From NCBI RefSeq assembly GCF_013282725.1, contig NZ_CP054043.1:1922001-1986000 (forward strand): DNA of 64,000 bases. Reading direction: 5' to 3'. The notes beneath the pieces are model-generated. The model was given only the letters and a program-made list of their open reading frames with translations, did not search any database and was not told the origin of the DNA. The translations under genes and the position numbers were made by a program. Positions 56,801 through 64,000 of the stretch are shown here, in pieces; the first letter of the stretch is position 1, and every line of letters starts with the position of its first letter. The DNA comes from Yersinia mollaretii ATCC 43969. GTDB taxonomy: Bacteria > Pseudomonadota > Gammaproteobacteria > Enterobacterales > Enterobacteriaceae.

Positions 56801-57700
56801 ATGCGAGTGTCACATATCAATTTCAATCATCTTTACTATTTTTGGCAGGTCTGCAAGGAAGGCTCCGTCGTGGGTGCTGCGGGAGCATTATTTCTGACGC
56901 CGCAAACTATTACCGGCCAAATTAAAGCCTTGGAAGAGCGACTGGGCGGTAAGTTGTTTAAACGCCAAGGGCGGGGCTTAGTGCCATCGGAACTGGGGCA
57001 GTTGGTCTTTCGCTATGCCGATAAAATGTTCATGCTCAGCCACGAAATGTTGGATATCGTTAACTATCGCAAAGAGTCCAATCTGCTCTTTGATGTGGGC
57101 GTTGCCGATGCTTTATCCAAGCGCTTGGTGAGTCAGGTGCTGGAAACGGCGGTCGTTGATAATGAAAAAATTCATCTGCGCTGCTTCGAATCGACCCATG
57201 AGATGCTGCTCGAGCAGTTAAGTCAGCATAAGCTGGATATGATTCTTTCCGATTGCCCAGTTGATTCCAGCCAGCAAGAGGGGCTGTTCTCGGTCAAACT
57301 GGGCGAATGCAGTGTGAGTTTCTATTGCCGTCAACCCATTCCGGATTTACCTTTCCCCGCTTGTTTACAGCAAAAACCTTTGCTGATCCCCGGCCGCCGT
57401 TCAATGCTCGGGCGCAAATTACTAAACTGGATTAACAGCAAAGGGCTACAGGTGGAAATTTTAGGGGAGTTTGATGATGCGGCGCTGATGAATGCTTTCG
57501 CTATCTACAACAATGCCATTTTTGTCGCCCCAACAATTTACGCTGCTGATACCTATGCCAAAGATGATCAAATTGTTGAAATTGGCCGATTGGATAATGT
57601 GCAAGAGGAGTATTACGTCATTTTTGCCGAGAGAATGATCCAGCATCCGGCAGTACAGCGGGTATGCAACAAAGATTTTTCAGCACTTTTTAGCGGCTAA
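56801..57700 (+). CDS. nhaR: LysR-family activator NhaR
   Basis: 299 residues. The start [20 protein letters not shown] and the helix [20 protein letters not shown] form the LysR HTH; an effector domain with [17 protein letters not shown] follows. In E. coli NhaR activates nhaA, osmC and the pga poly-GlcNAc operon in response to Na+. AAGGAG lies eight bases before the ATG. It is 188 bases after nhaA with no clear terminator between. Confidence 0.96.
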   Translation: MRVSHINFNHLYYFWQVCKEGSVVGAAGALFLTPQTITGQIKALEERLGGKLFKRQGRGLVPSELGQLVFRYADKMFMLSHEMLDIVNYRKESNLLFDVGVADALSKRLVSQVLETAVVDNEKIHLRCFESTHEMLLEQLSQHKLDMILSDCPVDSSQQEGLFSVKLGECSVSFYCRQPIPDLPFPACLQQKPLLIPGRRSMLGRKLLNWINSKGLQVEILGEFDDAALMNAFAIYNNAIFVAPTIYAADTYAKDDQIVEIGRLDNVQEEYYVIFAERMIQHPAVQRVCNKDFSALFSG

Positions 57701-57828
57701 TATTTTTTGCAGCTAATAAAGTGCTTCGGTGATTGAGTGGCTAATATGTGAGCGGTTGGCGATCAACCTTATCGCTCTAGGGGCAGGGATGCAGTGAAAG
57801 AGATGAATGATTAGCCAAACGATGGACA

Positions 57829-57856
57829 TAAAAAAACCGGCCTAGGCCGGTCTTTT
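57829..57856. terminator. Bidirectional terminator between nhaR and rpsT
   Basis: The palindrome ACCGGCCTAGGCCGGT is flanked by AAAAAA on the left and CTTTTT on the right, usable by rpsT (minus) and nhaR (plus). Confidence 0.85.
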
Positions 57857-57880
57857 TACTAAGCAACCAACATAATGCAA

Positions 57881-58144
57881 TTACTGCATTGCGTTGATTT
57901 GCGCTACTAAGTTTGACTTATGACGCGCTGCTTTGTTTTTGTGGATCAGACCTTTACAGGACTGACGGTCCACAATTGGTTGCATTTCATTAAATGCTTT
58001 TTGCGCTGCGTCTTTATCGCCAGCTGCAATTGCCGCATACACCTTCTTAATGAAGGTACGCACCATTGAGCGACGGCTAGCATTATGCTTGCGGCGTTTC
58101 TCAGACTGTACGGCGCGTTTCTTAGCTGATTTGATATTAGCCAA
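57881..58144 (-). CDS. rpsT: 30S ribosomal protein S20 (TTG start)
   Basis: 87 residues, the family length, starting with TTG at 58144 ([20 protein letters not shown]) after GGGAG. E. coli rpsT also uses UUG, which is part of its autogenous control. It is a basic all-helical protein that binds 16S rRNA early in assembly. [18 protein letters not shown] and [16 protein letters not shown] are typical. Confidence 0.97.
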
Positions 58145-58558
58145 GGTCCAACTCCCAAATATATTCTATTGAGGACAATTCAAAGGCCGAGGAATATGCC
58201 CTTTTAGCCTTCGTTTGTCAATGGATTTGTGCAAATAAGCGCCGTTTGTACGGGCGGCACTTGCTACGTTGTGATGGAGCGGGATTTTACCAGCTTCGCG
58301 CTGTGGAATACAGTCTTTCGAAAGAAAATTCCACAGTTCACTGCCTCGAAGGGATTCGACGGTGGTTCTTGTAAAAATCTCAGCCTGCTTCTGTATTCAA
58401 CGGCGAGCGTATTCTACAGGATAAAGTCAGTAAAAGGGATTTTACCTGCATATTATTGGCAAAATGGTATGACTTTCGATTAAAGGTGCCAATCGCGGGT
58501 TAACCTTAACCGCTGTACAAGGTATAATCCGGCGATTCCCACTGTTTTTGAGCCAGCT
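58145..58558. other. 414-base rpsT-ribF divergent promoter region
   Basis: No gene accepted: an 84-codon frame at 58229-58483 lacks family-like features. A promoter for ribF is likely at TTAACC (58500) and TATAAT (58523-58528), 17 bases apart. The left part must hold the rpsT promoters on the minus strand. Confidence 0.55.
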
Positions 58559-59497
58559 ATGGAGCTTATTCGCGGTATACATAATATCCGGGCACGCCAC
58601 CATGGTTGCGTGCTAACTATCGGTAACTTTGATGGTGTCCATCGCGGACATCAAGCCTTATTGGAGCAGCTAAAGCGCGAAGGTCAGCGTTTGGGGCTGC
58701 CCGTTATGGTCATGATATTTGAACCGCAACCACTGGAATTGTTTGCAGCGGACAAAGCACCAGCACGGTTGACGCGCTTGCGTGATAAAGCGCGATATCT
58801 GGCTGATGCGGGTGTTGACTATTTATTGTGCGTTAAATTTGATCCGCGTTTTGCAGCGAATACGGCGCAAGCTTTTGTTGCTCAGTTGCTGGTAGAGAAG
58901 TTGGGTGTTAAGTTTTTAACGGTCGGTGATGATTTCCGCTTTGGCGCAGGGCGTCAGGGGGATTTTCAGCTGTTACAACAGGCGGGTGCTGAATTTGGCT
59001 TTGATGTCATTAGCACTGACAGCTTCTGTGACGGTGGGTTGCGCATTAGCAGCACAGCGATTCGTCAGGCGCTTCACGACGATAATCTCGTGTTGGCCGA
59101 AGCACTACTTGGCCACCCGTACAGTATTTCCGGCCGTGTAGTTCACGGCGATGAACTGGGGCGGACGATTGGCTTCCCCACGGCGAACTTGCCGTTAAAA
59201 CGTTTAGTCGCTCCGGTAAAAGGAGTGTATGCGGTTGATGTTTATGGCTTGGATCCAGAGCCATTGCCCGGTGTTGCCAATATTGGCACCCGGCCTACTG
59301 TTGCGGGTGTTCGCCAGCAACTAGAGGTTCATCTGCTTGATGTAACAATGGATCTTTATGGGCGTCATATAGATGTGGTGCTCCGCGCGAAACTGCGCAA
59401 TGAACAGCGTTTTGCTTCGCTCGATGCCCTGAAGCAGCAAATCGCCAATGATGTGGTGACGGCCCGAACATTTTTTGGGCTAAAGACACCGGTTTAA
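58559..59497 (+). CDS. ribF: Bifunctional riboflavin kinase / FAD synthetase
   Basis: 312 residues. The N-terminal FMN adenylyltransferase domain has [12 protein letters not shown] near 20-31 and [10 protein letters not shown] near 162. The C-terminal flavokinase has [11 protein letters not shown] near 203 and [11 protein letters not shown] near 240. It makes FMN and then FAD from riboflavin. First gene of ribF-ileS-lspA-fkpB-ispH, transcribed from a promoter about 30 bases upstream. The ribosome binding site is weak (GAGCCAGCT). Confidence 0.97.
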   Translation: MELIRGIHNIRARHHGCVLTIGNFDGVHRGHQALLEQLKREGQRLGLPVMVMIFEPQPLELFAADKAPARLTRLRDKARYLADAGVDYLLCVKFDPRFAANTAQAFVAQLLVEKLGVKFLTVGDDFRFGAGRQGDFQLLQQAGAEFGFDVISTDSFCDGGLRISSTAIRQALHDDNLVLAEALLGHPYSISGRVVHGDELGRTIGFPTANLPLKRLVAPVKGVYAVDVYGLDPEPLPGVANIGTRPTVAGVRQQLEVHLLDVTMDLYGRHIDVVLRAKLRNEQRFASLDALKQQIANDVVTARTFFGLKTPV

Positions 59498-59528
59498 TAT
59501 TTCTAGCCGAAACGGAACCGAGAATCTA

Positions 59529-62345
59529 ATGAGTGACTACAAGAATACCCTGAATTTACCTGAAACAGGGTTCCCGATGCGCGGCGATCTGGCTAAGCGT
59601 GAACCTGACATGCTGAAACGTTGGTATGAGCAGGATCTGTACGGGATTGTTCGTGCGGCCAAGAAAGGTAAAAAGACCTTTATTTTGCACGACGGCCCTC
59701 CTTATGCGAACGGCAACATTCACATTGGTCACTCTGTTAACAAAATTCTCAAAGATATTATTGTTAAATCGAAAGGAATGGCTGGCTACGACTCACCTTA
59801 CATTCCAGGTTGGGACTGCCACGGTCTGCCGATCGAGTTAAAAGTTGAGCAGCTAATTGGTAAGCCGGGCGAAAAAGTCAGTGCCGCAGAGTTCCGTGCT
59901 GCCTGTCGTAAATACGCGGCTGAACAGGTTGAAGGCCAGAAAGCGGACTTTATCCGTCTGGGTGTACTAGGTGATTGGGACCATCCTTATCTGACGATGG
60001 ATTTCAAAACCGAAGCCAATATCATTCGCGCATTAAGCAAAATTATTGATAACGGCCACCTGCACAAAGGCGCGAAGCCAGTGCATTGGTGTACTGATTG
60101 CGGTTCGTCATTGGCTGAAGCTGAAGTTGAATATTACGACAAAACCTCACCTTCTATTGATGTGCGCTTTAACGCCGTCGATGCCGCCGCAGTGAGCGCA
60201 AAATTTAGTGCAGTGAGTGCCAATGGCCCGGTTTCACTGGTTATCTGGACCACCACCCCGTGGACCTTGCCAGCCAACCGCGCAATTTCATTAAATGCTG
60301 AGTACATCTATCAGCTGGTGCAGGTTGACGGCGAGTGCCTGATTCTGGCGGAAGATCTGGTTGAGAGCGTCATGAAGCGCGCTGGTATCGCGGAATGGAC
60401 CGTGTTGGGAAGCTGCAAAGGTGCTGATCTCGAGCTATTGCGCTTTAACCATCCGTTTATGGGCTTTGATGTTCCGGCGATTTTAGGCGACCACGTGACA
60501 CTGGATGCCGGTACTGGCGCGGTTCACACGGCACCCGGTCATGGTCCAGATGACTTTGTTATTGGTCAAAAATATGGTTTGGAAGTAGCGAATCCGGTTG
60601 GCCCGAACGGCTGCTATTTGGCGGGGACTTACCCAACGCTGGATGGGCTGTTTGTGTTTAAAGCCAACGATGTGATTGTTGAGCTGCTGCGCGAGAAGGG
60701 CGCACTGCTGAAAGTGGAAAAACTGGTCCACAGCTATCCATGCTGCTGGCGTCACAAAACGCCCATTATCTTCCGCGCTACGCCGCAATGGTTCATCAGC
60801 ATGGATCAGAAAGGTTTGCGTAAACAGTCACTGGAAGAGATCAAAGGCGTGCAGTGGATTCCAGATTGGGGGCAGGCGCGTATCGAAACCATGGTGGCCA
60901 ATCGCCCAGACTGGTGCATTTCTCGCCAGCGCACTTGGGGCGTGCCGATGTCTCTATTTGTGCACAAAGAGACCGAAGCGCTTCACCCGCGTAGTATTGA
61001 GCTGATGGAAGAAGTGGCAAAACGTGTTGAGCAAGACGGCATTCAGGCGTGGTGGGATCTGGACCCGGCTGAGATTTTAGGTGCCGATGCCGCGGATTAC
61101 GTCAAAGTGCCAGACACGTTAGACGTCTGGTTCGACTCTGGCTCAACCCACTCTTCCGTGGTTGATGTGCGCCCTGAGTTTGGTGGTCATAGCCCAGACA
61201 TGTATCTGGAAGGTTCTGACCAACATCGTGGCTGGTTTATGTCGTCACTGATGATTGCGACCGCGATGAAAGGCAAAGCGCCTTATCGTCAGGTGCTGAC
61301 CCACGGTTTCACCGTGGATGGTCAGGGGCGTAAAATGTCCAAATCCATCGGTAATACCATCAGCCCGCAAGAGGTGATGAACAAACTGGGTGGCGACATC
61401 CTACGTCTATGGGTGGCATCGACCGATTACACCGGTGAAATCGCCGTTTCTGACGAAATTCTGAAACGTTCTGCTGACTCCTATCGCCGCATCCGTAACA
61501 CCGCGCGCTTCTTGCTGGCTAACCTGAATGGGTTTGATCCGGCGCAGCATCAGGTGAAGCCTGAAGAGATGGTAGTGGTTGATCGCTGGGCCGTGGGCCG
61601 TGCTCAAGCAGCCCAAGCCGAGATTATGGCAGCGTATGAAAATTACGATTTCCACTTAGTGGTGCAGCGCCTGATGCAGTTCTGCTCGGTTGAGATGGGT
61701 TCCTTCTATCTGGATATCATCAAAGACCGTCAGTACACCGCGAAAGGCGACAGCGTTGCTCGCCGTAGCTGCCAAACTGCGCTATTCCATATCGCCGAAG
61801 CATTGGTTCGCTGGATGGCTCCAATTATGTCATTCACCGCAGATGAGATCTGGAATCAATTGCCGGGTGAACGTCCGCAATACGTCTTCACTGAAGAGTG
61901 GTATGACGGCCTGTTCGGGTTGGCAGGCGATGAAGGCATGAACGATACTTTCTGGGCCGAGCTGCTGAAAGTCCGTGGCGAAGTGAACAAAGTCTTAGAG
62001 CAAGCCCGTAGCGACAAACGTATCGGTGGTTCGCTGGAAGCCGCAGTCACCTTGTACGCAGAGCCGGAATTGGCCGCACGTTTGAACAGCTTGCAAGATG
62101 AGTTGCGCTTTGTGCTGCTGACCTCTGCCGCGAAAGTCGCAGATTATGCCCAAGCAGGGGATGATGCGCTGCAAAGTGAGTTGATTGCAGGGCTGAAAAT
62201 TACCTTTAACAAGGCTGACGGTGAGAAGTGCCCGCGTTGCTGGCATTACACTCAAGACGTCGGTTTGGTAGCGGAACATGCTGAGCTGTGCGGCCGCTGT
62301 GTCACTAACGTTGCCGGCGACGGTGAAGAGCGTAAGTTTGCCTAA
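59529..62345 (+). CDS. ileS: Isoleucyl-tRNA synthetase
   Basis: 938-residue class I synthetase charging tRNA-Ile. The HIGH motif is in [12 protein letters not shown] near 64, and KMSKS in [10 protein letters not shown] near 602. Between them is the CP1 editing domain ([13 protein letters not shown] near 241). A C-terminal zinc site has CPRCWHY and [10 protein letters not shown]. Domain order and length match E. coli. The TAA stop shares its last base with the lspA ATG (TAATG). Confidence 0.99.
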   Translation: MSDYKNTLNLPETGFPMRGDLAKREPDMLKRWYEQDLYGIVRAAKKGKKTFILHDGPPYANGNIHIGHSVNKILKDIIVKSKGMAGYDSPYIPGWDCHGLPIELKVEQLIGKPGEKVSAAEFRAACRKYAAEQVEGQKADFIRLGVLGDWDHPYLTMDFKTEANIIRALSKIIDNGHLHKGAKPVHWCTDCGSSLAEAEVEYYDKTSPSIDVRFNAVDAAAVSAKFSAVSANGPVSLVIWTTTPWTLPANRAISLNAEYIYQLVQVDGECLILAEDLVESVMKRAGIAEWTVLGSCKGADLELLRFNHPFMGFDVPAILGDHVTLDAGTGAVHTAPGHGPDDFVIGQKYGLEVANPVGPNGCYLAGTYPTLDGLFVFKANDVIVELLREKGALLKVEKLVHSYPCCWRHKTPIIFRATPQWFISMDQKGLRKQSLEEIKGVQWIPDWGQARIETMVANRPDWCISRQRTWGVPMSLFVHKETEALHPRSIELMEEVAKRVEQDGIQAWWDLDPAEILGADAADYVKVPDTLDVWFDSGSTHSSVVDVRPEFGGHSPDMYLEGSDQHRGWFMSSLMIATAMKGKAPYRQVLTHGFTVDGQGRKMSKSIGNTISPQEVMNKLGGDILRLWVASTDYTGEIAVSDEILKRSADSYRRIRNTARFLLANLNGFDPAQHQVKPEEMVVVDRWAVGRAQAAQAEIMAAYENYDFHLVVQRLMQFCSVEMGSFYLDIIKDRQYTAKGDSVARRSCQTALFHIAEALVRWMAPIMSFTADEIWNQLPGERPQYVFTEEWYDGLFGLAGDEGMNDTFWAELLKVRGEVNKVLEQARSDKRIGGSLEAAVTLYAEPELAARLNSLQDELRFVLLTSAAKVADYAQAGDDALQSELIAGLKITFNKADGEKCPRCWHYTQDVGLVAEHAELCGRCVTNVAGDGEERKFA

Positions 62346-62854
62346 TGAGTAAGCCAATTTGTTCGACCGGATTGCGCTGGCTGTGGCTGGCGGTACTGGT
62401 GGTGATTTTGGATCTTGGCAGCAAGCAGTGGGTCATGACCCACTTTGCGCTGTATGAGTCCATATCACTGATTCCTTTTTTCAATATGACTTACGCACAG
62501 AATTATGGCGCGGCATTTAGTTTTCTCGCGGATAAAAGTGGCTGGCAGCGCTGGTTCTTTGCTGGGATAGCCATCGGCATCTCAGTCATATTGATGGTTA
62601 TGATGTATCGCTCAACGGCAAAACAGCGCCTGATAAACTGTGCTTATGCATTAATTATCGGTGGTGCACTCGGGAATTTATTTGACCGTTTAGTACATGG
62701 CGCAGTGAACGATTTCATCGATTTTTACGTCAATAACTGGCACTTCCCGACATTCAATCTGGCTGATGTTGCGATCTGTATCGGTGCTGCGTTGGTCATA
62801 TTTGAAGGCTTCTTGAGTCCGGCTGATAAAACGGCGATTGATAAAGGTGAGTGA
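62345..62854 (+). CDS. lspA: Lipoprotein signal peptidase (signal peptidase II)
   Basis: 169-residue inner membrane aspartic protease with four helices. The catalytic Asp residues sit in [19 protein letters not shown] and [14 protein letters not shown]. It removes signal peptides from diacylglyceryl-prolipoproteins such as HmsE of this window. Coupled to ileS by a one-base overlap and followed by fkpB after one base. Confidence 0.97.
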   Translation: MSKPICSTGLRWLWLAVLVVILDLGSKQWVMTHFALYESISLIPFFNMTYAQNYGAAFSFLADKSGWQRWFFAGIAIGISVILMVMMYRSTAKQRLINCAYALIIGGALGNLFDRLVHGAVNDFIDFYVNNWHFPTFNLADVAICIGAALVIFEGFLSPADKTAIDKGE

Positions 62855-62855
62855 T

Positions 62856-63350
62856 ATGTCCGAGGGTGGTTATCAAGTGCAAGAGCCTCTTGTGCAAGAG
62901 AATAGCGCGGTACTGGTGCACTTCACTCTGAAGCTGGAAGATGGCTCAACGGCTGAATCAACCCATATTCAGGGGAAGCCCGCGCTGTTTCGTTTAGGTG
63001 ATGATAGTCTTTCAGATGCCTTGGAACAGCAGTTGATTGGCTTGAAAGTGGGTGATAAGCACACTTTCACCTTACAACCTGAAGATGCATTTGGCTTGGA
63101 AAGTCCTGATCTGATTCAGTATTTCACGCAGCGTGACTTTGCGCTAACAGGGGTGCCAGATGCTGGCACCATCATGCTGTTTACCGCTCGTGATGGCAGT
63201 GAAATGCCGGGCGTGGTGCGAGAGGTTGCTGAAGAGTCCATTACTGTTGATTTTAATCACCCGTTGGCAGGGCATGTCGTCAGCTTTGAAATTGAAGTGC
63301 TGGAGCTTGACCCCCAACAGGAGGCTGTCCATGCAGATATTGCTGGCTAA
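62856..63350 (+). CDS. fkpB: FKBP-type peptidyl-prolyl isomerase FkpB
   Basis: 164 residues from ATG 62856 after AAAGGTGA; the in-frame start at 62838 lies inside lspA. SlyD/FkpB-type FKBP with an inserted chaperone (IF) domain: [19 protein letters not shown], and [17 protein letters not shown]. The C-terminus overlaps the ispH start by 20 bases. Cytoplasmic folding helper of the lspA-fkpB-ispH cluster. Confidence 0.96.
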   Translation: MSEGGYQVQEPLVQENSAVLVHFTLKLEDGSTAESTHIQGKPALFRLGDDSLSDALEQQLIGLKVGDKHTFTLQPEDAFGLESPDLIQYFTQRDFALTGVPDAGTIMLFTARDGSEMPGVVREVAEESITVDFNHPLAGHVVSFEIEVLELDPQQEAVHADIAG

Positions 63351-64000
63351 TCCACGTGGCTTTTGCGCTGGCGTTGATCGGGCTATCAGTATTGTTGAGC
63401 GCGCGATCGAGATGTATGGCGCGCCAATTTATGTGCGGCATGAGGTCGTCCATAACCGCTATGTGGTTGATAGCCTTCGCGAACGCGGGGCTATCTTTAT
63501 CGAAGAAATTTCGGAGGTGCCTGATGGCTCCATTCTGATTTTCTCGGCCCACGGTGTCTCGCAGGCCGTTCGCGCAGAAGCGCGTGAGCGTAAGCTGACG
63601 ATGCTGTTTGATGCGACCTGTCCGTTGGTGACTAAGGTGCACATGGAAGTTGCGCGCGCCAGCCGCAAAGGTAAAGAAGCTATCCTGATAGGCCATGCGG
63701 GTCATCCGGAAGTGGAAGGGACGATGGGGCAGTACAGCAACCCGAAAGGGGGGATGTATCTGGTTGAGTCACCCGACGATGTCTGGGCGCTGAAGGTAAA
63801 AGACGAGAATAATCTATGCTTTATGACGCAGACAACCTTGTCCGTTGATGATACCTCTGCGGTTATTGATGCTTTAAATAAACGTTTTCCGAAGATTGTC
63901 GGCCCGCGTAAAGATGATATTTGCTACGCCACCACCAACCGACAAGAAGCGGTGCGCAATTTGGCGAATGATGCTGATGTGGTGTTGGTGGTCGGTTCGA
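63331..64000 (+). CDS. ispH: 4-hydroxy-3-methylbut-2-enyl diphosphate reductase, N-terminal part (right edge)
   Basis: 223 codons visible, running off the right edge without a stop. ATG 63331 follows CAGGAGG. IspH is the last enzyme of the MEP isoprenoid pathway, an iron-sulfur protein making IPP and DMAPP. The first cluster Cys is in [12 protein letters not shown] (Cys12), the second in [38 protein letters not shown] and QTTLSVDDT are all intact. The start lies within fkpB. Confidence 0.97.
   Translation, partial: MQILLANPRGFCAGVDRAISIVERAIEMYGAPIYVRHEVVHNRYVVDSLRERGAIFIEEISEVPDGSILIFSAHGVSQAVRAEARERKLTMLFDATCPLVTKVHMEVARASRKGKEAILIGHAGHPEVEGTMGQYSNPKGGMYLVESPDDVWALKVKDENNLCFMTQTTLSVDDTSAVIDALNKRFPKIVGPRKDDICYATTNRQEAVRNLANDADVVLVVGS

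Noticed and set aside
58229..58483. An 84-codon frame between rpsT and ribF.
   Set aside because: Covers the divergent promoter region, with no recognisable motif or ribosome binding site.

Overview
The window is a chromosomal segment of an enterobacterium, almost certainly a Yersinia close to the Y. enterocolitica or Y. pseudotuberculosis groups. This rests on the near E. coli-like protein sequences and gene order, the hmsCDE biofilm operon between ettA and slt, the Yersinia-type NhaA and OsmY, and several ERIC-type intergenic repeats. No rRNA, tRNA, CRISPR array, insertion sequence or prophage was seen. The assignment is by recalled family and synteny knowledge, not by a database search.

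The gene order matches the E. coli map across the 100/0 minute point. From the left: the tail of a RelE-type toxin; holD-rimI; prfC; osmY-ytjA; yjjU-yjjV; a CNT nucleoside transporter; the deoCABD nucleoside catabolic cluster; a HipA-like yjjJ; smp divergent from serB-radA-nadR; ettA; slt; trpR; yjjX; gpmB/rob; creA; arcA; the thrLABC operon; yaaA; talB; mog; satP; dnaK-dnaJ; nhaA-nhaR; rpsT; and ribF-ileS-lspA-fkpB-ispH, the last running off the right edge.

Accessory genes sit at distinct junctions: (1) an MDR dehydrogenase, a divergent LysR regulator and a Fic protein between nadR and ettA; (2) hmsC-hmsD-hmsE and a SERCA-like P-type ATPase between ettA and slt; (3) an MHS-type MFS transporter and an AT-rich gene for a secreted 730-residue protein (crystallin-like start, GNAT-like end) between mog and satP; (4) an orphan O-methyltransferase after a 0.6 kb AT-rich stretch between dnaJ and nhaA. 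Compared with E. coli, yjjG, creBCD, lasT and yaaJ are missing from their usual places.

Regulation is legible in many places. CRP-type palindromes precede the nucleoside transporter and deoC. A NadR box lies in front of nadR and a Trp operator in front of trpR. The thr operon has a Thr/Ile-rich leader peptide with an attenuator. A sigma-32 promoter precedes dnaK, and an FNR-like box lies upstream of arcA. The observations least explained by known annotation are a four-copy, two-palindrome operator array directly before the Fic gene, a 12-bp-period TCTATTC array directly before the HipA-like yjjJ, an 84-bp intergenic repeat whose two copies share a stem with a compensatory base-pair change, and the secreted crystallin/GNAT chimera.
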